64,000 nucleotides of DNA from Paraferrimonas haliotis (GCF_002282895.1 NZ_NRRB01000002.1:434001-498000), one strand, 5' to 3'. Positions 19,791-28,465 are shown, counted from the first letter of the stretch. Made by a program: numbers and translations. The notes: a model not told the origin generated them from the letters alone.

Positions 19791-20498
19791 CTACTGACTG
19801 CGCGGCTCAGTACTGCCACGAAGCATTCCCAAGCTAAAGGTAAAGATAAGCGATAGAAACAGCAGCACCATGCCTAAAGCAATGGCTTGGGCGAAGTCCC
19901 CTTTACTGGTTTCCAGTGCAATCGCAGTAGGAATATTGCGAGTATGGTGAGCGATATTGCCCCCCACCATCATAGAGCAACCCACTTCAGTTAAGATGCG
20001 ACTGAAGGCCGCCACAACAGCCACCAAAATCGCTATGCGAAGTTCTTTCAATAACATAAAAATCGCTGATAACGCATTGGCACCTAAGGTGCGGGCAGTC
20101 TCCCAAGCGCGTCTGTCTAGACTGGTAAATGCCGCTTGGCTCATGGCAATGAGTATTGGAGCGCAAATCAGTATTTGCCCTAGAATCATACCCTTTTGGG
20201 TAAATAGCCAGCGCAAGTCGCCCCAAGCGCCTTGATGGGATAACAATAGGTACACCAGCAACCCAATGACAACGGTTGGAATGGTTTGCATGGTGTAAAT
20301 TAGGTTAGACAGTAGCCACCGCCCAGGAAAGCGCGCGTAAGCCAGCAAAAACCCTGCAGCAATGCAGGGCACTATGGTTATCAGCAAAGCGGCAAGGGAT
20401 ACCGAAAAAGAAACCGAAATGATGGCCCATAAATCGGCATCAAAGGTTATAAGCAAGGTTAATGCTTGCTGCATAACCTCCAACCAAGAGTCTGTCAT
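19791..20498 (-). CDS. tupB: Tungstate-type ABC transporter permease
   Basis: 235 residues with about five or six membrane segments. The ABC coupling (EAA) loop is AWETARTLGANALSAIFMLLKELRIAI (about 130-155), and the RILTEVGCSMMVGGNIAHHTRNIPTAIALET stretch is typical of TupB permeases. It lies 18 bases after tupA. No separate regulatory domain is visible. Confidence 0.9.
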   Translation of the reverse strand: MTDSWLEVMQQALTLLITFDADLWAIISVSFSVSLAALLITIVPCIAAGFLLAYARFPGRWLLSNLIYTMQTIPTVVIGLLVYLLLSHQGAWGDLRWLFTQKGMILGQILICAPILIAMSQAAFTSLDRRAWETARTLGANALSAIFMLLKELRIAILVAVVAAFSRILTEVGCSMMVGGNIAHHTRNIPTAIALETSKGDFAQAIALGMVLLFLSLIFTFSLGMLRGSTEPRSQ

Positions 20499-20516
20499 TT
20501 AACTGTCTTTGTCTCT

Positions 20517-21344
20517 CTATTTGGCTTGGTAAGTCGCTTTGAAAAGTTGCTCACCACTGACTTTAAAATCACTGATTTTTTGCTGCACATCGCTGCGGAT
20601 CAACCAGTCACTGAGCGCCTTAGCACCCTCATGGTTTAAGTGCGGATACTTAGACTGAGAAATCAGTATGACTTGGTAAGGGTTAGCTAATCGTTGTCCG
20701 CCCTCAAACACAATCCCTAAGTTTAACTTACCTTTGTACGCAAGGTAAGTACCGCGATCCGCTAATACATAAGCGTTCATTTCATTAGCCATTTGCAGGG
20801 TTTTGCCCATGCCTTGTCCAACTTCACGGTAGTTACTGAATTTCGTGGATTGCTCAACCTCTTCCCATATGGCCAATTCCTTCATATTAGTCCCAGAGTT
20901 GTCGCCCCTTGATAGAAACGCTGAATTGGTCATCGCTATGCGAGCAAAAGCCTCTTGTACCGAGTTGGCCAACTTAATTTGAGCTGGATCCGATTGAGGA
21001 CCCAACACCACAAAATCGTTTTCCATGAATTGGCGGGGTAAACGGCCAAAGCCTTGCTCCACAAACTTAGCTTCAGCGGCCGGCGCATGGGTCATAACCA
21101 AATCAACGTCACCAGCGCGACCTAAGCTCAACGCTTTACCTGTGCCGGTAGCGATTACCTGCACCTGATAGCCGGTTTCCTTGGTAAATTCAGGCAATAA
21201 ATAGCTCAACAATCCTGAGTTTTCTGTACTGGTGGTGGTGGCTAGCTTTACGGTTTTGTTGTCTTGAGCCATGGCTTGTGACGTTGGCAATACCAGCATT
21301 AAGCTCGCTAAAACAGTCATAAAGGTACGACGAGTAAAAGGCAT
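20517..21344 (-). CDS. tupA: Tungstate-binding periplasmic protein TupA
   Basis: 275-residue binding protein. Residues 1-26 are a signal peptide ending AMA-QDN; it contains TRRTFM, so Tat export is possible. The mature start has TTSTENSGLL (about 36-45), the oxyanion-binding TTTS-type motif of TupA, followed by GTGKALSLGRAGDVDLVMTH. In the family this binds tungstate with high selectivity over molybdate. First gene of the tup-mob-moe-moa operon; a sigma-54 promoter lies about 90 bases upstream. Confidence 0.9.
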   Translation of the reverse strand: MPFTRRTFMTVLASLMLVLPTSQAMAQDNKTVKLATTTSTENSGLLSYLLPEFTKETGYQVQVIATGTGKALSLGRAGDVDLVMTHAPAAEAKFVEQGFGRLPRQFMENDFVVLGPQSDPAQIKLANSVQEAFARIAMTNSAFLSRGDNSGTNMKELAIWEEVEQSTKFSNYREVGQGMGKTLQMANEMNAYVLADRGTYLAYKGKLNLGIVFEGGQRLANPYQVILISQSKYPHLNHEGAKALSDWLIRSDVQQKISDFKVSGEQLFKATYQAK

Positions 21345-21431
21345 AAAATTCTCCGTTAACTATCAAGAAAAATCGGTAATGCCGCCTTCGCTTTCATTGC
21401 ATACATTACCGAGGATAAAAACGCTCATATC

Positions 21432-21449
21432 AAGCAAAGCCAATGCCAA
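21432..21449 (-). promoter_or_regulatory. Sigma-54 promoter of the tup operon
   Basis: Read on the minus strand: TTGGCATTGGCTTTGCTT. The invariant GG (-24) and GC (-12) are separated by exactly 10 bases and both boxes match the consensus (TGGCA, TTGCT). A start near 21421 would leave a 78-base leader before tupA. Confidence 0.75.
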
Positions 21450-21534
21450 CTTGAATATTCAGTATTTTTTACGATCCAAGTCTCACCTTATAAAAGCAAA
21501 ATCTCCATCTGGGACACACGCACCTTGAAATAAA

Positions 21535-21548
21535 GACAAATTGTCTCA
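21535..21548. promoter_or_regulatory. Putative upstream activator site 1 (tup / response regulator gap)
   Basis: GACAAATTGTCTCA, nested in the palindrome AGACAA-A-TTGTCT. It lies about 90 bases upstream of the tup sigma-54 promoter and 90 bases before the response regulator gene. It matches site 2 (27148-27161) at 13 of 14 positions. The regulator encoded alongside is the obvious candidate to bind it. Confidence 0.55.
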
Positions 21549-21637
21549 CCTGACAAAAATCAATGGCCAAAGTGTCCATAGCGCTTAAAATTAATGTTAG
21601 TATCACATTGAATATTCCATTAGTTAAGAAAATACTT

Positions 21638-23008
21638 ATGAGCCAGTCGAAAAGCCCTGCCAAACAGACCGCCGCGGTATCCGTTCTGATTGTCGATGAT
21701 GAGCCGGGGATGCGTGGTTTTTTAGCCAAAGCGCTGTCGAAACGATTCGCTTTGGTGGAAAGTGCCGCCACCATCGATGAAGCCGAGCAAATTCGCAGTC
21801 GCTGTCATTTTGACTTACTCATTGTCGATATTCGTCTTCCCGGTCGCAGTGGCATTGAGTGGCATGAAGCGCTGAGCGATACCGAACGCCGTTCCGACAT
21901 TATATTCATGACAGGTTACGCCGATTTAGAAGTGGCGATTACAGCGCTTAGGGCCGGCGCCAGTGACTTTATTTTAAAACCTTTCCACCTCGATCAAATG
22001 CTGCAAGCCGTGGATCGCTGCATTGAGCGTCGCTTACTTAAACGACAAAATCTAATGCTTAAGCGAGAACTCTCGCTTAGCCAAGCTTCTTCCATCATAG
22101 GCACCAGCGATGCCATGATGAACCTTAAACAAATCATTGAACGAGTCGCTCCGACCCCCTCTGCAGTGCTAATTCAAGGCGAGTCCGGAACCGGTAAAGA
22201 ACTGGTCGCTCGCGCGTTGCATCAACAATCTGGGCGACAAGGCGCGTTCGTACCGGTTAACTGTGGCTCAATTTCCCCCGAGCTCATTGAAAGCGAATTG
22301 TTTGGCCATGTTGCCGGTGCCTTTACCGGCGCAAAAGGCAGTCGCGAGGGGCTGTTTAGCTTTGCCAGCGGCGGCACCATATTCCTAGATGAAATTGGTG
22401 AAATGCCTCTGCAAATGCAAACCGCATTGCTTCGAGTACTAGAACAGCGCTCCATTCGCCCAGTCGGTAGCGAAAAAGAAGTGGCCATCGACGTTAGAAT
22501 TGTGGCGGCAACCAATAGGGATCTCGAACAAGAAGTAGACCAAGGCAACTTTCGCCGTGATCTGTTTTATCGACTCAACGTATTGGATATTCAAATTCCA
22601 CCGTTACGGGAACGAGCCGATGACATTGTCGATCTGACCTACTTTTTTACACGACAATTAGCTGTGGAGCTTGGCACCAACGAAGTCACTTGGACCCATG
22701 AAGATTTACAGCTGTTACAAGCACAACCTTGGCCCGGCAACATTCGAGAATTGCGTAACATGATTGAGCGGTGCCTGCTGCTAGGCAAGCCTCCTGCCGA
22801 ATATTGGAAAAAATCCAATACGGTTCAAGAGCCGAGCCCTGAAGCCGGTTATCCACTGCAATGGACGTTAAAGCAAGTAGAACGTCAGCACGTTGAACAA
22901 GTGGTCGATGCTCATCAAGGCAATAAATCAGCCGCCGCGAGGGTACTTGGGGTGAGTCGTAAAACGTTAGACCGCAAGTATAAAGAATGGCAGCAGGAGG
23001 AAAGCTAA
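21638..23008 (+). CDS. Sigma-54-dependent response regulator (NtrC/DctD type)
   Basis: 456 residues. Receiver domain about 14-130 with VDDEPGM and phospho-acceptor D64 in LIVDIRLPG; AAA+ domain with Walker A GESGTGKE (181-188) and GAFTGA (227-232), the loop that contacts sigma-54; and a C-terminal Fis-type HTH (NKSAAARVLGVSRKTLDRKYKE). It can therefore activate sigma-54 promoters. I start at the ATG at 21638; upstream in-frame ATG at 21563 lacks a ribosome site and adds non-conserved residues. The cognate kinase follows 3 bases later. Nearby sigma-54 promoters at tup and fdh are its likely targets (inference). Confidence 0.95.
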   Translation: MSQSKSPAKQTAAVSVLIVDDEPGMRGFLAKALSKRFALVESAATIDEAEQIRSRCHFDLLIVDIRLPGRSGIEWHEALSDTERRSDIIFMTGYADLEVAITALRAGASDFILKPFHLDQMLQAVDRCIERRLLKRQNLMLKRELSLSQASSIIGTSDAMMNLKQIIERVAPTPSAVLIQGESGTGKELVARALHQQSGRQGAFVPVNCGSISPELIESELFGHVAGAFTGAKGSREGLFSFASGGTIFLDEIGEMPLQMQTALLRVLEQRSIRPVGSEKEVAIDVRIVAATNRDLEQEVDQGNFRRDLFYRLNVLDIQIPPLRERADDIVDLTYFFTRQLAVELGTNEVTWTHEDLQLLQAQPWPGNIRELRNMIERCLLLGKPPAEYWKKSNTVQEPSPEAGYPLQWTLKQVERQHVEQVVDAHQGNKSAAARVLGVSRKTLDRKYKEWQQEES

Positions 23009-23011
23009 GCC

Positions 23012-25147
23012 ATGGCTAATGGGCGACAATCCGGGTTAAGTTCTACATGGACCGACATACAGTCGAAAGTACGCTATCGACTGATTGTATTAACGTCGTT
23101 GCCCATTATATTAACCCTAGTTAGCCTGGTCTTTGTCACCATTTATTGGAACGTAAGCTACACAGGTAAGCAGCTGTTTATGAAAGTTAAAGCTGACTTA
23201 TCGGTTGCCAACAACACCCTCGACGACGTTAAGCTTAATCAACAAAAGTTGCTGGAACACATTCGCAGCTCCTATGACTTTCAGCGCTACTTCACCAAGC
23301 TCGACCAAGGGGACCGTACCCAAAACAACGCCATAGCTGCGCTATTAAGCCAACAAAAACGCAACCTTAATCTGGATTTCGTACGATTAATTCGGGTGTC
23401 TGAGGCGGCCGCCGATCCCAATCTGCGTTCCATGCTAATTGGCGGCTCGCTGTCCATGCCGATATCAAGTCTGATGGTGCTCAATCGCAGTGAGTTACTG
23501 CGGGTTGATGCCCGCCTCGCTGAAAAGGCGCAAATCCCGATTATAGCGACCGATAAAGCCAGTGAGCCGGAGCAGTCAATAGAAACGCGCGGTCTGGTGA
23601 GTCGTACCTTGTTACCAATAGCTGACTCCACCGGAGAAGTCCGCTGGCTGCTCGATGGTGGCATCTTATTTAACCGTAACAATCACATCGTCGACCAAAT
23701 TCGCGATTTGGTTTACGACGCCGATACCTTGCCTAAAAACTCCATCGGTGCCGTTACCATATTTTTGGATAATGTTCGCATCAGCACCAACGTACCCCTT
23801 AACTTCAATCTGGGAGCCAATCAGGATCGAGGCCGGGCCTTAGGCTCTTTGGTTTCCGATGAAGTACGACAGCAGGTGCTGGAAAAAGGCTTAATTTGGG
23901 TCAATCGCGCCTTTGTGTTTAACGATTGGTTTATTTCGGCTTACTCGCCCATTACCGATATCCGCGGCAATCGTATTGGCATGATATATACCGGTTTTTC
24001 GGAACGCCCTTTCGTTCTAGATTACCTTTACAACATCATTGAGCTTGGCACCATTTTACTTATTGTCATGTTGATATCGGGCTATTTGGTGTATCGGGCG
24101 GCAGCATCGTTATTGGACCCCATCGAACGAATTCATCACGTGGTAAAGGCTGTTCAGCAAGGTCACAACATTCGAATTGGTGAGCTTGGCCTGACCCAAC
24201 AAAACGAGCTTGTCAGTCTAGCCCGTCAATTCGATGCCATGCTCGATCAGTTGCAACAGCGTAATTTACAAATACAGCAAGCGGCTGAACAACTTGAAAT
24301 GAAAGTCGCCGAGCGAACAGAAAGCTTGCAAGAACGCACCGCCGAGTTACAACGAAACGTGCAATTGCTCAACGACACCCGAGCTCAGCTTGTTACCAAT
24401 GAAAAGCTCACCGCTTTGGGAGAATTAACGGCAGGCATTGCCCACGAAATCAATAATCCCAGTGCGGTGATATTAGGAAATATGGAACTCATTAAGCTGG
24501 AGCTTGGCGACAACGTAGAGTCGGTAGAAGAGGAAATTAATACCGTCATAGAACAAGTAAATCGCATCTCAGCCATTATACGAAACCTATTGCAGTACTC
24601 GCGTCCCGGTGAATTTAACGCTCCGTTAGAATTGGCGCCCGTTAATCCGTTATTAGAACAAACCATCATACTGGCGCGTCACTCGATTCAGTCAAAACAG
24701 TTAGTGATTAACAGCGAACTCAACGCCACTCACTCCATCCAAATGAACCCGTCACAACTGCAACAAGTGCTCATTAATTTAGTGATTAATGCAGCCCACG
24801 CCAGCTCAGAGCAAGGCCATATTTGGATTCGCAGTAAAGACTGGCGCGATGCCAAAGGCGAACTCGGTGTGCAAATCGAAGTAGAAGACAGTGGCAAAGG
24901 CATGAGCGACGATCTCATGCGCCGCATCTTTGATCCATTCTTTACCACACGCCCCGAAGGCACCGGCTTAGGATTGTCGTTAAGTTATGGTTTAGTGGGT
25001 CGAATTGGCGGCAACATTCAAGTCGAATCGAGCTTAGGAAAAGGGAGTAAATTCACCGTCAGTTTATACTGCTCCGCCAAGGACAGCGAAGTCGCTCACC
25101 CTTACGACGGGCTCCAAATTAAGCGACCGCTTTCAGCAAAATCATAG
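23012..25147 (+). CDS. Membrane sensor histidine kinase, partner of the sigma-54 regulator
   Basis: 711 residues: TM1 about 24-46, a large periplasmic sensor (about 50-335, Cache-like by length and by the GLIWVNRAFVFNDWFISAYSPI stretch), TM2 about 341-363, HAMP about 363-415, a coiled coil, HisKA with phospho-acceptor H478 in GIAHEINNPS, and a HATPase domain with NLVINAAHAS, DSGKGM and GTGLGLSLSYGL. This is the DctB/NtrB-like class that pairs with sigma-54 activators. AGGAGG lies 12 bases upstream of the ATG. The ligand is unknown; formate, tungstate or a redox cue are guesses from context. Its 3' end overlaps the convergent HTH/PBP gene by 46 bases. Confidence 0.93.
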   Translation: MANGRQSGLSSTWTDIQSKVRYRLIVLTSLPIILTLVSLVFVTIYWNVSYTGKQLFMKVKADLSVANNTLDDVKLNQQKLLEHIRSSYDFQRYFTKLDQGDRTQNNAIAALLSQQKRNLNLDFVRLIRVSEAAADPNLRSMLIGGSLSMPISSLMVLNRSELLRVDARLAEKAQIPIIATDKASEPEQSIETRGLVSRTLLPIADSTGEVRWLLDGGILFNRNNHIVDQIRDLVYDADTLPKNSIGAVTIFLDNVRISTNVPLNFNLGANQDRGRALGSLVSDEVRQQVLEKGLIWVNRAFVFNDWFISAYSPITDIRGNRIGMIYTGFSERPFVLDYLYNIIELGTILLIVMLISGYLVYRAAASLLDPIERIHHVVKAVQQGHNIRIGELGLTQQNELVSLARQFDAMLDQLQQRNLQIQQAAEQLEMKVAERTESLQERTAELQRNVQLLNDTRAQLVTNEKLTALGELTAGIAHEINNPSAVILGNMELIKLELGDNVESVEEEINTVIEQVNRISAIIRNLLQYSRPGEFNAPLELAPVNPLLEQTIILARHSIQSKQLVINSELNATHSIQMNPSQLQQVLINLVINAAHASSEQGHIWIRSKDWRDAKGELGVQIEVEDSGKGMSDDLMRRIFDPFFTTRPEGTGLGLSLSYGLVGRIGGNIQVESSLGKGSKFTVSLYCSAKDSEVAHPYDGLQIKRPLSAKS

Positions 25148-26010
25148 CCTCCATAGGCGTCAGCTTTAGCGCGTACTTTAGCGCTTGCCAATTGCTCGAA
25201 CATCGCTTGTACTAATTGCCTAAAATAGAAGCTTTGAGGCATCACCAAATCAAACGACTCCTGCATCAGCGGCACGAATGCCAGCCCAAATTGATTGGCT
25301 GACGATTGACAACAAAAACCGATATCGGCAGCGCCTGAGGCGATCATGCCTGCAAGCTGTTGCTCTGAGTAGGCGGTATCAACTCGATTCAAGTCTTGAT
25401 ACTTGCGATGTTGCAGTTGTAACCAGTGCTTCATATGCTGACGACTTCCTGAGCCTTCTTGACGTTCAACCCAGCGCCAAGGTTGAGCAGCAATAGTGTC
25501 GAGCTCTTGGCATTGTTCATACAGGGTGGGCGTAACCGCAAGTCCATACTGGCGTTTAAAAGCGTGCAACATAATCCATTGTTGATGATTTTGATAACCT
25601 TGCAATAAGGCTGGATGGCGAATATCTCGCTCTTCCGACAGGCCCCAATGTACACAACAAATATCGGCATAGTGACGCGATAACAAAGCCAAGCCTTGTC
25701 GACTGCCGGTGCCCGAATAGCTCACCAACCCTTTATTTCCCACTTGTTGCATCAGATTCGATACAATGAACTCCATCAGTGGATCACTGGAACCGGTGAT
25801 TAATAGACGGTCGGAAAGCAGTCCGCTATGACATGAGTCCAACAGCCAACGGTCGATAAGCACCCGAGGAAACATCCATTTACCCGTGGCTTTTGTGCCG
25901 GGCAAAATGCCATCATTAGCCAAGGCATAGACCTTTTTTTCGTTCAGGTCGAGGTAATCCGCTAATTGTTTGGCGCTCAAGTATTGCGGCGGTTGCTGAC
26001 TCGTTGTCAT
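25102..26010 (-). CDS. HTH regulator with a periplasmic-binding-like sensor domain
   Basis: 302 residues. The N-terminus (about 10-57, YLSAKQLADYLDLNEKKVYALANDGILPGTK, then GKWMFPR) is an excisionase/MerR-like winged HTH. The rest resembles a type II periplasmic binding protein (PBP_like) but has no signal peptide, so it works in the cytoplasm. The SGTGSRQGLALLSRHYADICCVHW stretch mirrors the GTGKALSLGRAGDVDLVMTH part of TupA. That suggests a one-component oxyanion sensor of the kind found near Mo/W genes (inference). It overlaps fdhD by 4 bases and follows it in the same operon. Confidence 0.85.
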   Translation of the reverse strand: MTTSQQPPQYLSAKQLADYLDLNEKKVYALANDGILPGTKATGKWMFPRVLIDRWLLDSCHSGLLSDRLLITGSSDPLMEFIVSNLMQQVGNKGLVSYSGTGSRQGLALLSRHYADICCVHWGLSEERDIRHPALLQGYQNHQQWIMLHAFKRQYGLAVTPTLYEQCQELDTIAAQPWRWVERQEGSGSRQHMKHWLQLQHRKYQDLNRVDTAYSEQQLAGMIASGAADIGFCCQSSANQFGLAFVPLMQESFDLVMPQSFYFRQLVQAMFEQLASAKVRAKADAYGGYDFAESGRLIWSPS

Positions 26011-26840
26011 AGATTAACCCCATCAAACTCAATGGTTTCTGAGCCGTTGTATATGAGAAAGTGACGCCCCTTAGCCCGTGCAATCATGGTAATGCCTAAT
26101 TGCTGCGCTAACTCGAGCCCCATTTGGGTGACACCGCTTCGAGACAGCAGCACAGGAATCCCCATCTTAGCGACTTTAATAACCATTTCTGACGTTAACC
26201 GCCCGGTGGTGTAAAAAATTTTATCGCCACCGGCTTGGTTAGCTAACCACATATCACCCGCTAAGGTATCAACCGCATTGTGTCTGCCAACGTCCTCAAC
26301 AAACGACAAGATTTGATCACTTTGGCAAATGCCGCAGCCATGGACCCCTCCGGCACTTTTGTAGGTATCGTTAAAGGCGCTTAAGTTTCTCAAAAGACTG
26401 TAAATAGTGGATTGTTTTATGGCAGGTGCTTGCAGTTTAATCTCATCGACACCGTCCATAAATCCGCCGTAAACCGTACCTTGGCCACAACCTGAGGTGA
26501 CGGTTTTTTCACTGAGCTTTTCTTGCAAGTGTTCCGTATTTTCCTCAGTCATAACCGCGGCTGAGTTAACTTCCCAATCTACGATAACCGATTGCAGTTG
26601 AGACACATCGCTAACAAAGCCTTGATTTTTTAAGTAGCCAAGCGCTAAAGATTCGGGCTTTGCACCTAAGGTCATCAAGGTGACAATAGGCTGCCAGTTT
26701 AAATACAAGGTTAGCGGCCGTTCACAAGCCACCTGCTTATCAACCACTTGGCCCTTTTCATTAACGGCAGTAACCGCTTGAGTAAGCTCATTTGAATTAC
26801 TGGTTTTAATTAATGACACCTTATTCGATTGTTCTGCCAT
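26007..26840 (-). CDS. fdhD: Formate dehydrogenase sulfurtransferase FdhD, variant cysteine motif
   Basis: FdhD passes sulfur from IscS to the Mo/W-bisMGD cofactor and is needed for active FDH. Seen: RPLTLYLNWQPIVTLMT, a GRLTSEMVIKVAKMGIPVLLSRSG stretch near residues 210-233, and the strong VEDVGRHNAVDTLAGD motif (181-196). The usual CxxC pair (Cys121/Cys124 in E. coli) is not intact: the region reads TSGCGQG (C118), and a second CGIC (C169, C172) lies just before the EDVGRHN motif. 277 residues is normal. Divergent from the DUF3305 gene. Confidence 0.93.
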   Translation of the reverse strand: MAEQSNKVSLIKTSNSNELTQAVTAVNEKGQVVDKQVACERPLTLYLNWQPIVTLMTLGAKPESLALGYLKNQGFVSDVSQLQSVIVDWEVNSAAVMTEENTEHLQEKLSEKTVTSGCGQGTVYGGFMDGVDEIKLQAPAIKQSTIYSLLRNLSAFNDTYKSAGGVHGCGICQSDQILSFVEDVGRHNAVDTLAGDMWLANQAGGDKIFYTTGRLTSEMVIKVAKMGIPVLLSRSGVTQMGLELAQQLGITMIARAKGRHFLIYNGSETIEFDGVNL

Positions 26841-26926
26841 GTTGTTCTCGATTCACTGTAGCTATCTGGGATAGTCTGCTAATGGTCCTAGTGCACACCC
26901 ATTCAACAGAGGTAATAGCAGCCTCT

Positions 26927-26946
26927 AAGCAATATTCATTCCCAAC
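26927..26946 (-). promoter_or_regulatory. Candidate sigma-54 promoter of fdhD
   Basis: Minus-strand GTTGGGAATGAATATTGCTT: GG-N10-GC spacing is right and the -12 box (TTGCT) is good, but the -24 box reads GGGAA instead of TGGCA. About 76 bases before the expected leader end at fdhD. Weaker than the three other sites. Confidence 0.35.
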
Positions 26947-27147
26947 TGAGATCTGAGGCTGTTGCAACACTGGAAATGAGAGCGATGCCTCAAACTTAGC
27001 AATCTGCATAACACCAACAGTGACAAGGGTAGCGCTTTAACAATAAGTTAACCTGAGTTACTTCACAGATTTCTGGGGTTGGTGTTAGCCATGGTTCACG
27101 AAAGTCACGAATTAGGAGCTTTTTGACCCACCACCATTAAGCTTTTG

Positions 27148-27161
27148 GACAAAATGTCTCA
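27148..27161. promoter_or_regulatory. Putative upstream activator site 2 (fdhD / DUF3305 gap)
   Basis: GACAAAATGTCTCA, differing from site 1 (21535-21548) at one of 14 positions and again partly palindromic (GACA-AAA-TGTC). It lies 50 bases upstream of the sigma-54 promoter at 27210 and could also serve the divergent fdhD. The rest of the 432-base gap (26841-27272) shows no gene. Confidence 0.55.
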
Positions 27162-27209
27162 AACTAAATGGTAAGCAGTGATCACATCGGTAAAATTAGA
27201 TACTAGGAA

Positions 27210-27227
27210 TTGGCCTGTAGTTTGCAT
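27210..27227 (+). promoter_or_regulatory. Sigma-54 promoter of the fdh accessory operon
   Basis: TTGGCCTGTAGTTTGCAT: GG (27212-27213) and GC (27224-27225) with 10 bases between, -24 TGGC and -12 TTGCA. The predicted start near 27237 leaves a 36-base leader before the DUF3305 gene. Confidence 0.7.
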
Positions 27228-27272
27228 GGGTATGTTTAGTGCCCAACTGTTGGCAAAATTTATGGGGAAAAT

Positions 27273-27752
27273 ATGAAGCACTCCGACAAAATCTGGCCAC
27301 TCTTTGTAAAGCTAAAGCAAGTCGAAAAACAAAGTGGCCGATGGACCGCTCTCGAATGGGAGCTCGACTATATAGGACCGGGCGACCAACCCGCTCCTGA
27401 GGGCGCTCGCCTAATCAGCCTAGAACTGCACAAAGATGAACGTGCTAGCTATCGGTTGAATTTAGACTTAGAAAATCCAACCCTGTTCATTGTTTGCGAC
27501 GATGTTGGCGATGACGTATGGATCCCATTATCGGTCAGCGCTGACCAAAATGTCGCTGCCGGTTGTCTTGAAAGTGATATGCCTGTGCTCAATGTCCCGA
27601 TGCCAACCGCCATCGCCTGTTGGATAGAAGCCTTTATCACGCGCCACGGTGAAGTTGAAATTCGCGCCCACCGCCGCAAGCACGTTAACCGACGCAAAGA
27701 AGCGCAAGATGCCAACGAAGGTAAAGGCACTAACACTCGGAGCCAAGCATGA
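27273..27752 (+). CDS. DUF3305 protein of the formate dehydrogenase locus
   Basis: 159-residue soluble protein of unknown function, with no signal peptide or membrane segment and a basic C-terminal tail (HRRKHVNRRKEAQ, about 135-147). Recognised as DUF3305 from the fdh context and from the paired gene; in Shewanella-type genomes DUF3305 and DUF3306 genes sit side by side before the ferredoxin and chaperone genes. It overlaps the next gene by 4 bases (ATGA), so the two proteins are probably made together. GGGG 6 bases before the ATG is the ribosome site. Confidence 0.75.
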   Translation: MKHSDKIWPLFVKLKQVEKQSGRWTALEWELDYIGPGDQPAPEGARLISLELHKDERASYRLNLDLENPTLFIVCDDVGDDVWIPLSVSADQNVAAGCLESDMPVLNVPMPTAIACWIEAFITRHGEVEIRAHRRKHVNRRKEAQDANEGKGTNTRSQA

Positions 27753-28423
27753 GTGAATCACAAGGCTTCCTGTCTCGCTGGAGCAAGCGTCGCGAACGAG
27801 TTGAAGAAGAAGAGCAGCAGTTGCAACAACAGCAGCAAGCTGAGCAACAACAAGCTGAACTGCAGCATCAAATGGAGCAAGAACCATCAACAGCAACCGC
27901 AGCGCAACCCGCGGTCGATGGCGATCCCCAAACAGATGAGGTAATTGAACCTTTACCCGACCCCGACAGTATTGAAGAAGGAGGCTCATTTGCAGCCTTT
28001 ATGGGAGACAAGGTCGATCCAGAAACGCGAACAGCGGCACTGCGCAAGCTTTGGCAGCAACCTCACTTCAACGAAGTCGACGGTCTCGCTGAATACGCAC
28101 TCGATTACTCCGACCAACCGTTGTTGTCCGCCGAAGTCTCCGCTCAACTAGTGGAGAAAGTCTTCAAATACGTTGTTGAAGATGAAGAAGAGCTAGAAGA
28201 AGAGCTAGAAGAAGACGCAGAGCAAGCGCTCGCTGATACCGACACACTGGACGACGGTACCGAGCAACAACCGCTTGAACAAATCGACCAGGTCACCGCC
28301 AACAACGGCATCGACACGCCACTTGAGCAAGACTTAAGTCAATCGGACAATTTGGACACAAACGAATCAAGTGCCCAAAAAGTGGGACAAAAAGACCCTA
28401 TGGAAGGTGTTAACAGTCAATAA
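27749..28423 (+). CDS. DUF3306 protein of the formate dehydrogenase locus
   Basis: 224 residues. It starts with a basic FLSRWSKRRERV segment, then a Gln/Glu-rich coiled-coil-like stretch (about 20-45), a folded core (about 75-140: EGGSFAAFMGDKVDPETRTAALRKLWQQPHFNEVDGLAEYALDYSD) and a very acidic tail (EEELEEELEEDAEQ and on). The LRKLWQQPHFNEVDGL motif is the DUF3306 hallmark. Function unknown. Overlaps the DUF3305 gene by 4 bases. Confidence 0.75.
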   Translation: MSESQGFLSRWSKRRERVEEEEQQLQQQQQAEQQQAELQHQMEQEPSTATAAQPAVDGDPQTDEVIEPLPDPDSIEEGGSFAAFMGDKVDPETRTAALRKLWQQPHFNEVDGLAEYALDYSDQPLLSAEVSAQLVEKVFKYVVEDEEELEEELEEDAEQALADTDTLDDGTEQQPLEQIDQVTANNGIDTPLEQDLSQSDNLDTNESSAQKVGQKDPMEGVNSQ

Positions 28424-28465
28424 CCGTTTTTTTTACAGTGTTATTGAGATATAGCTTTCATTGTT

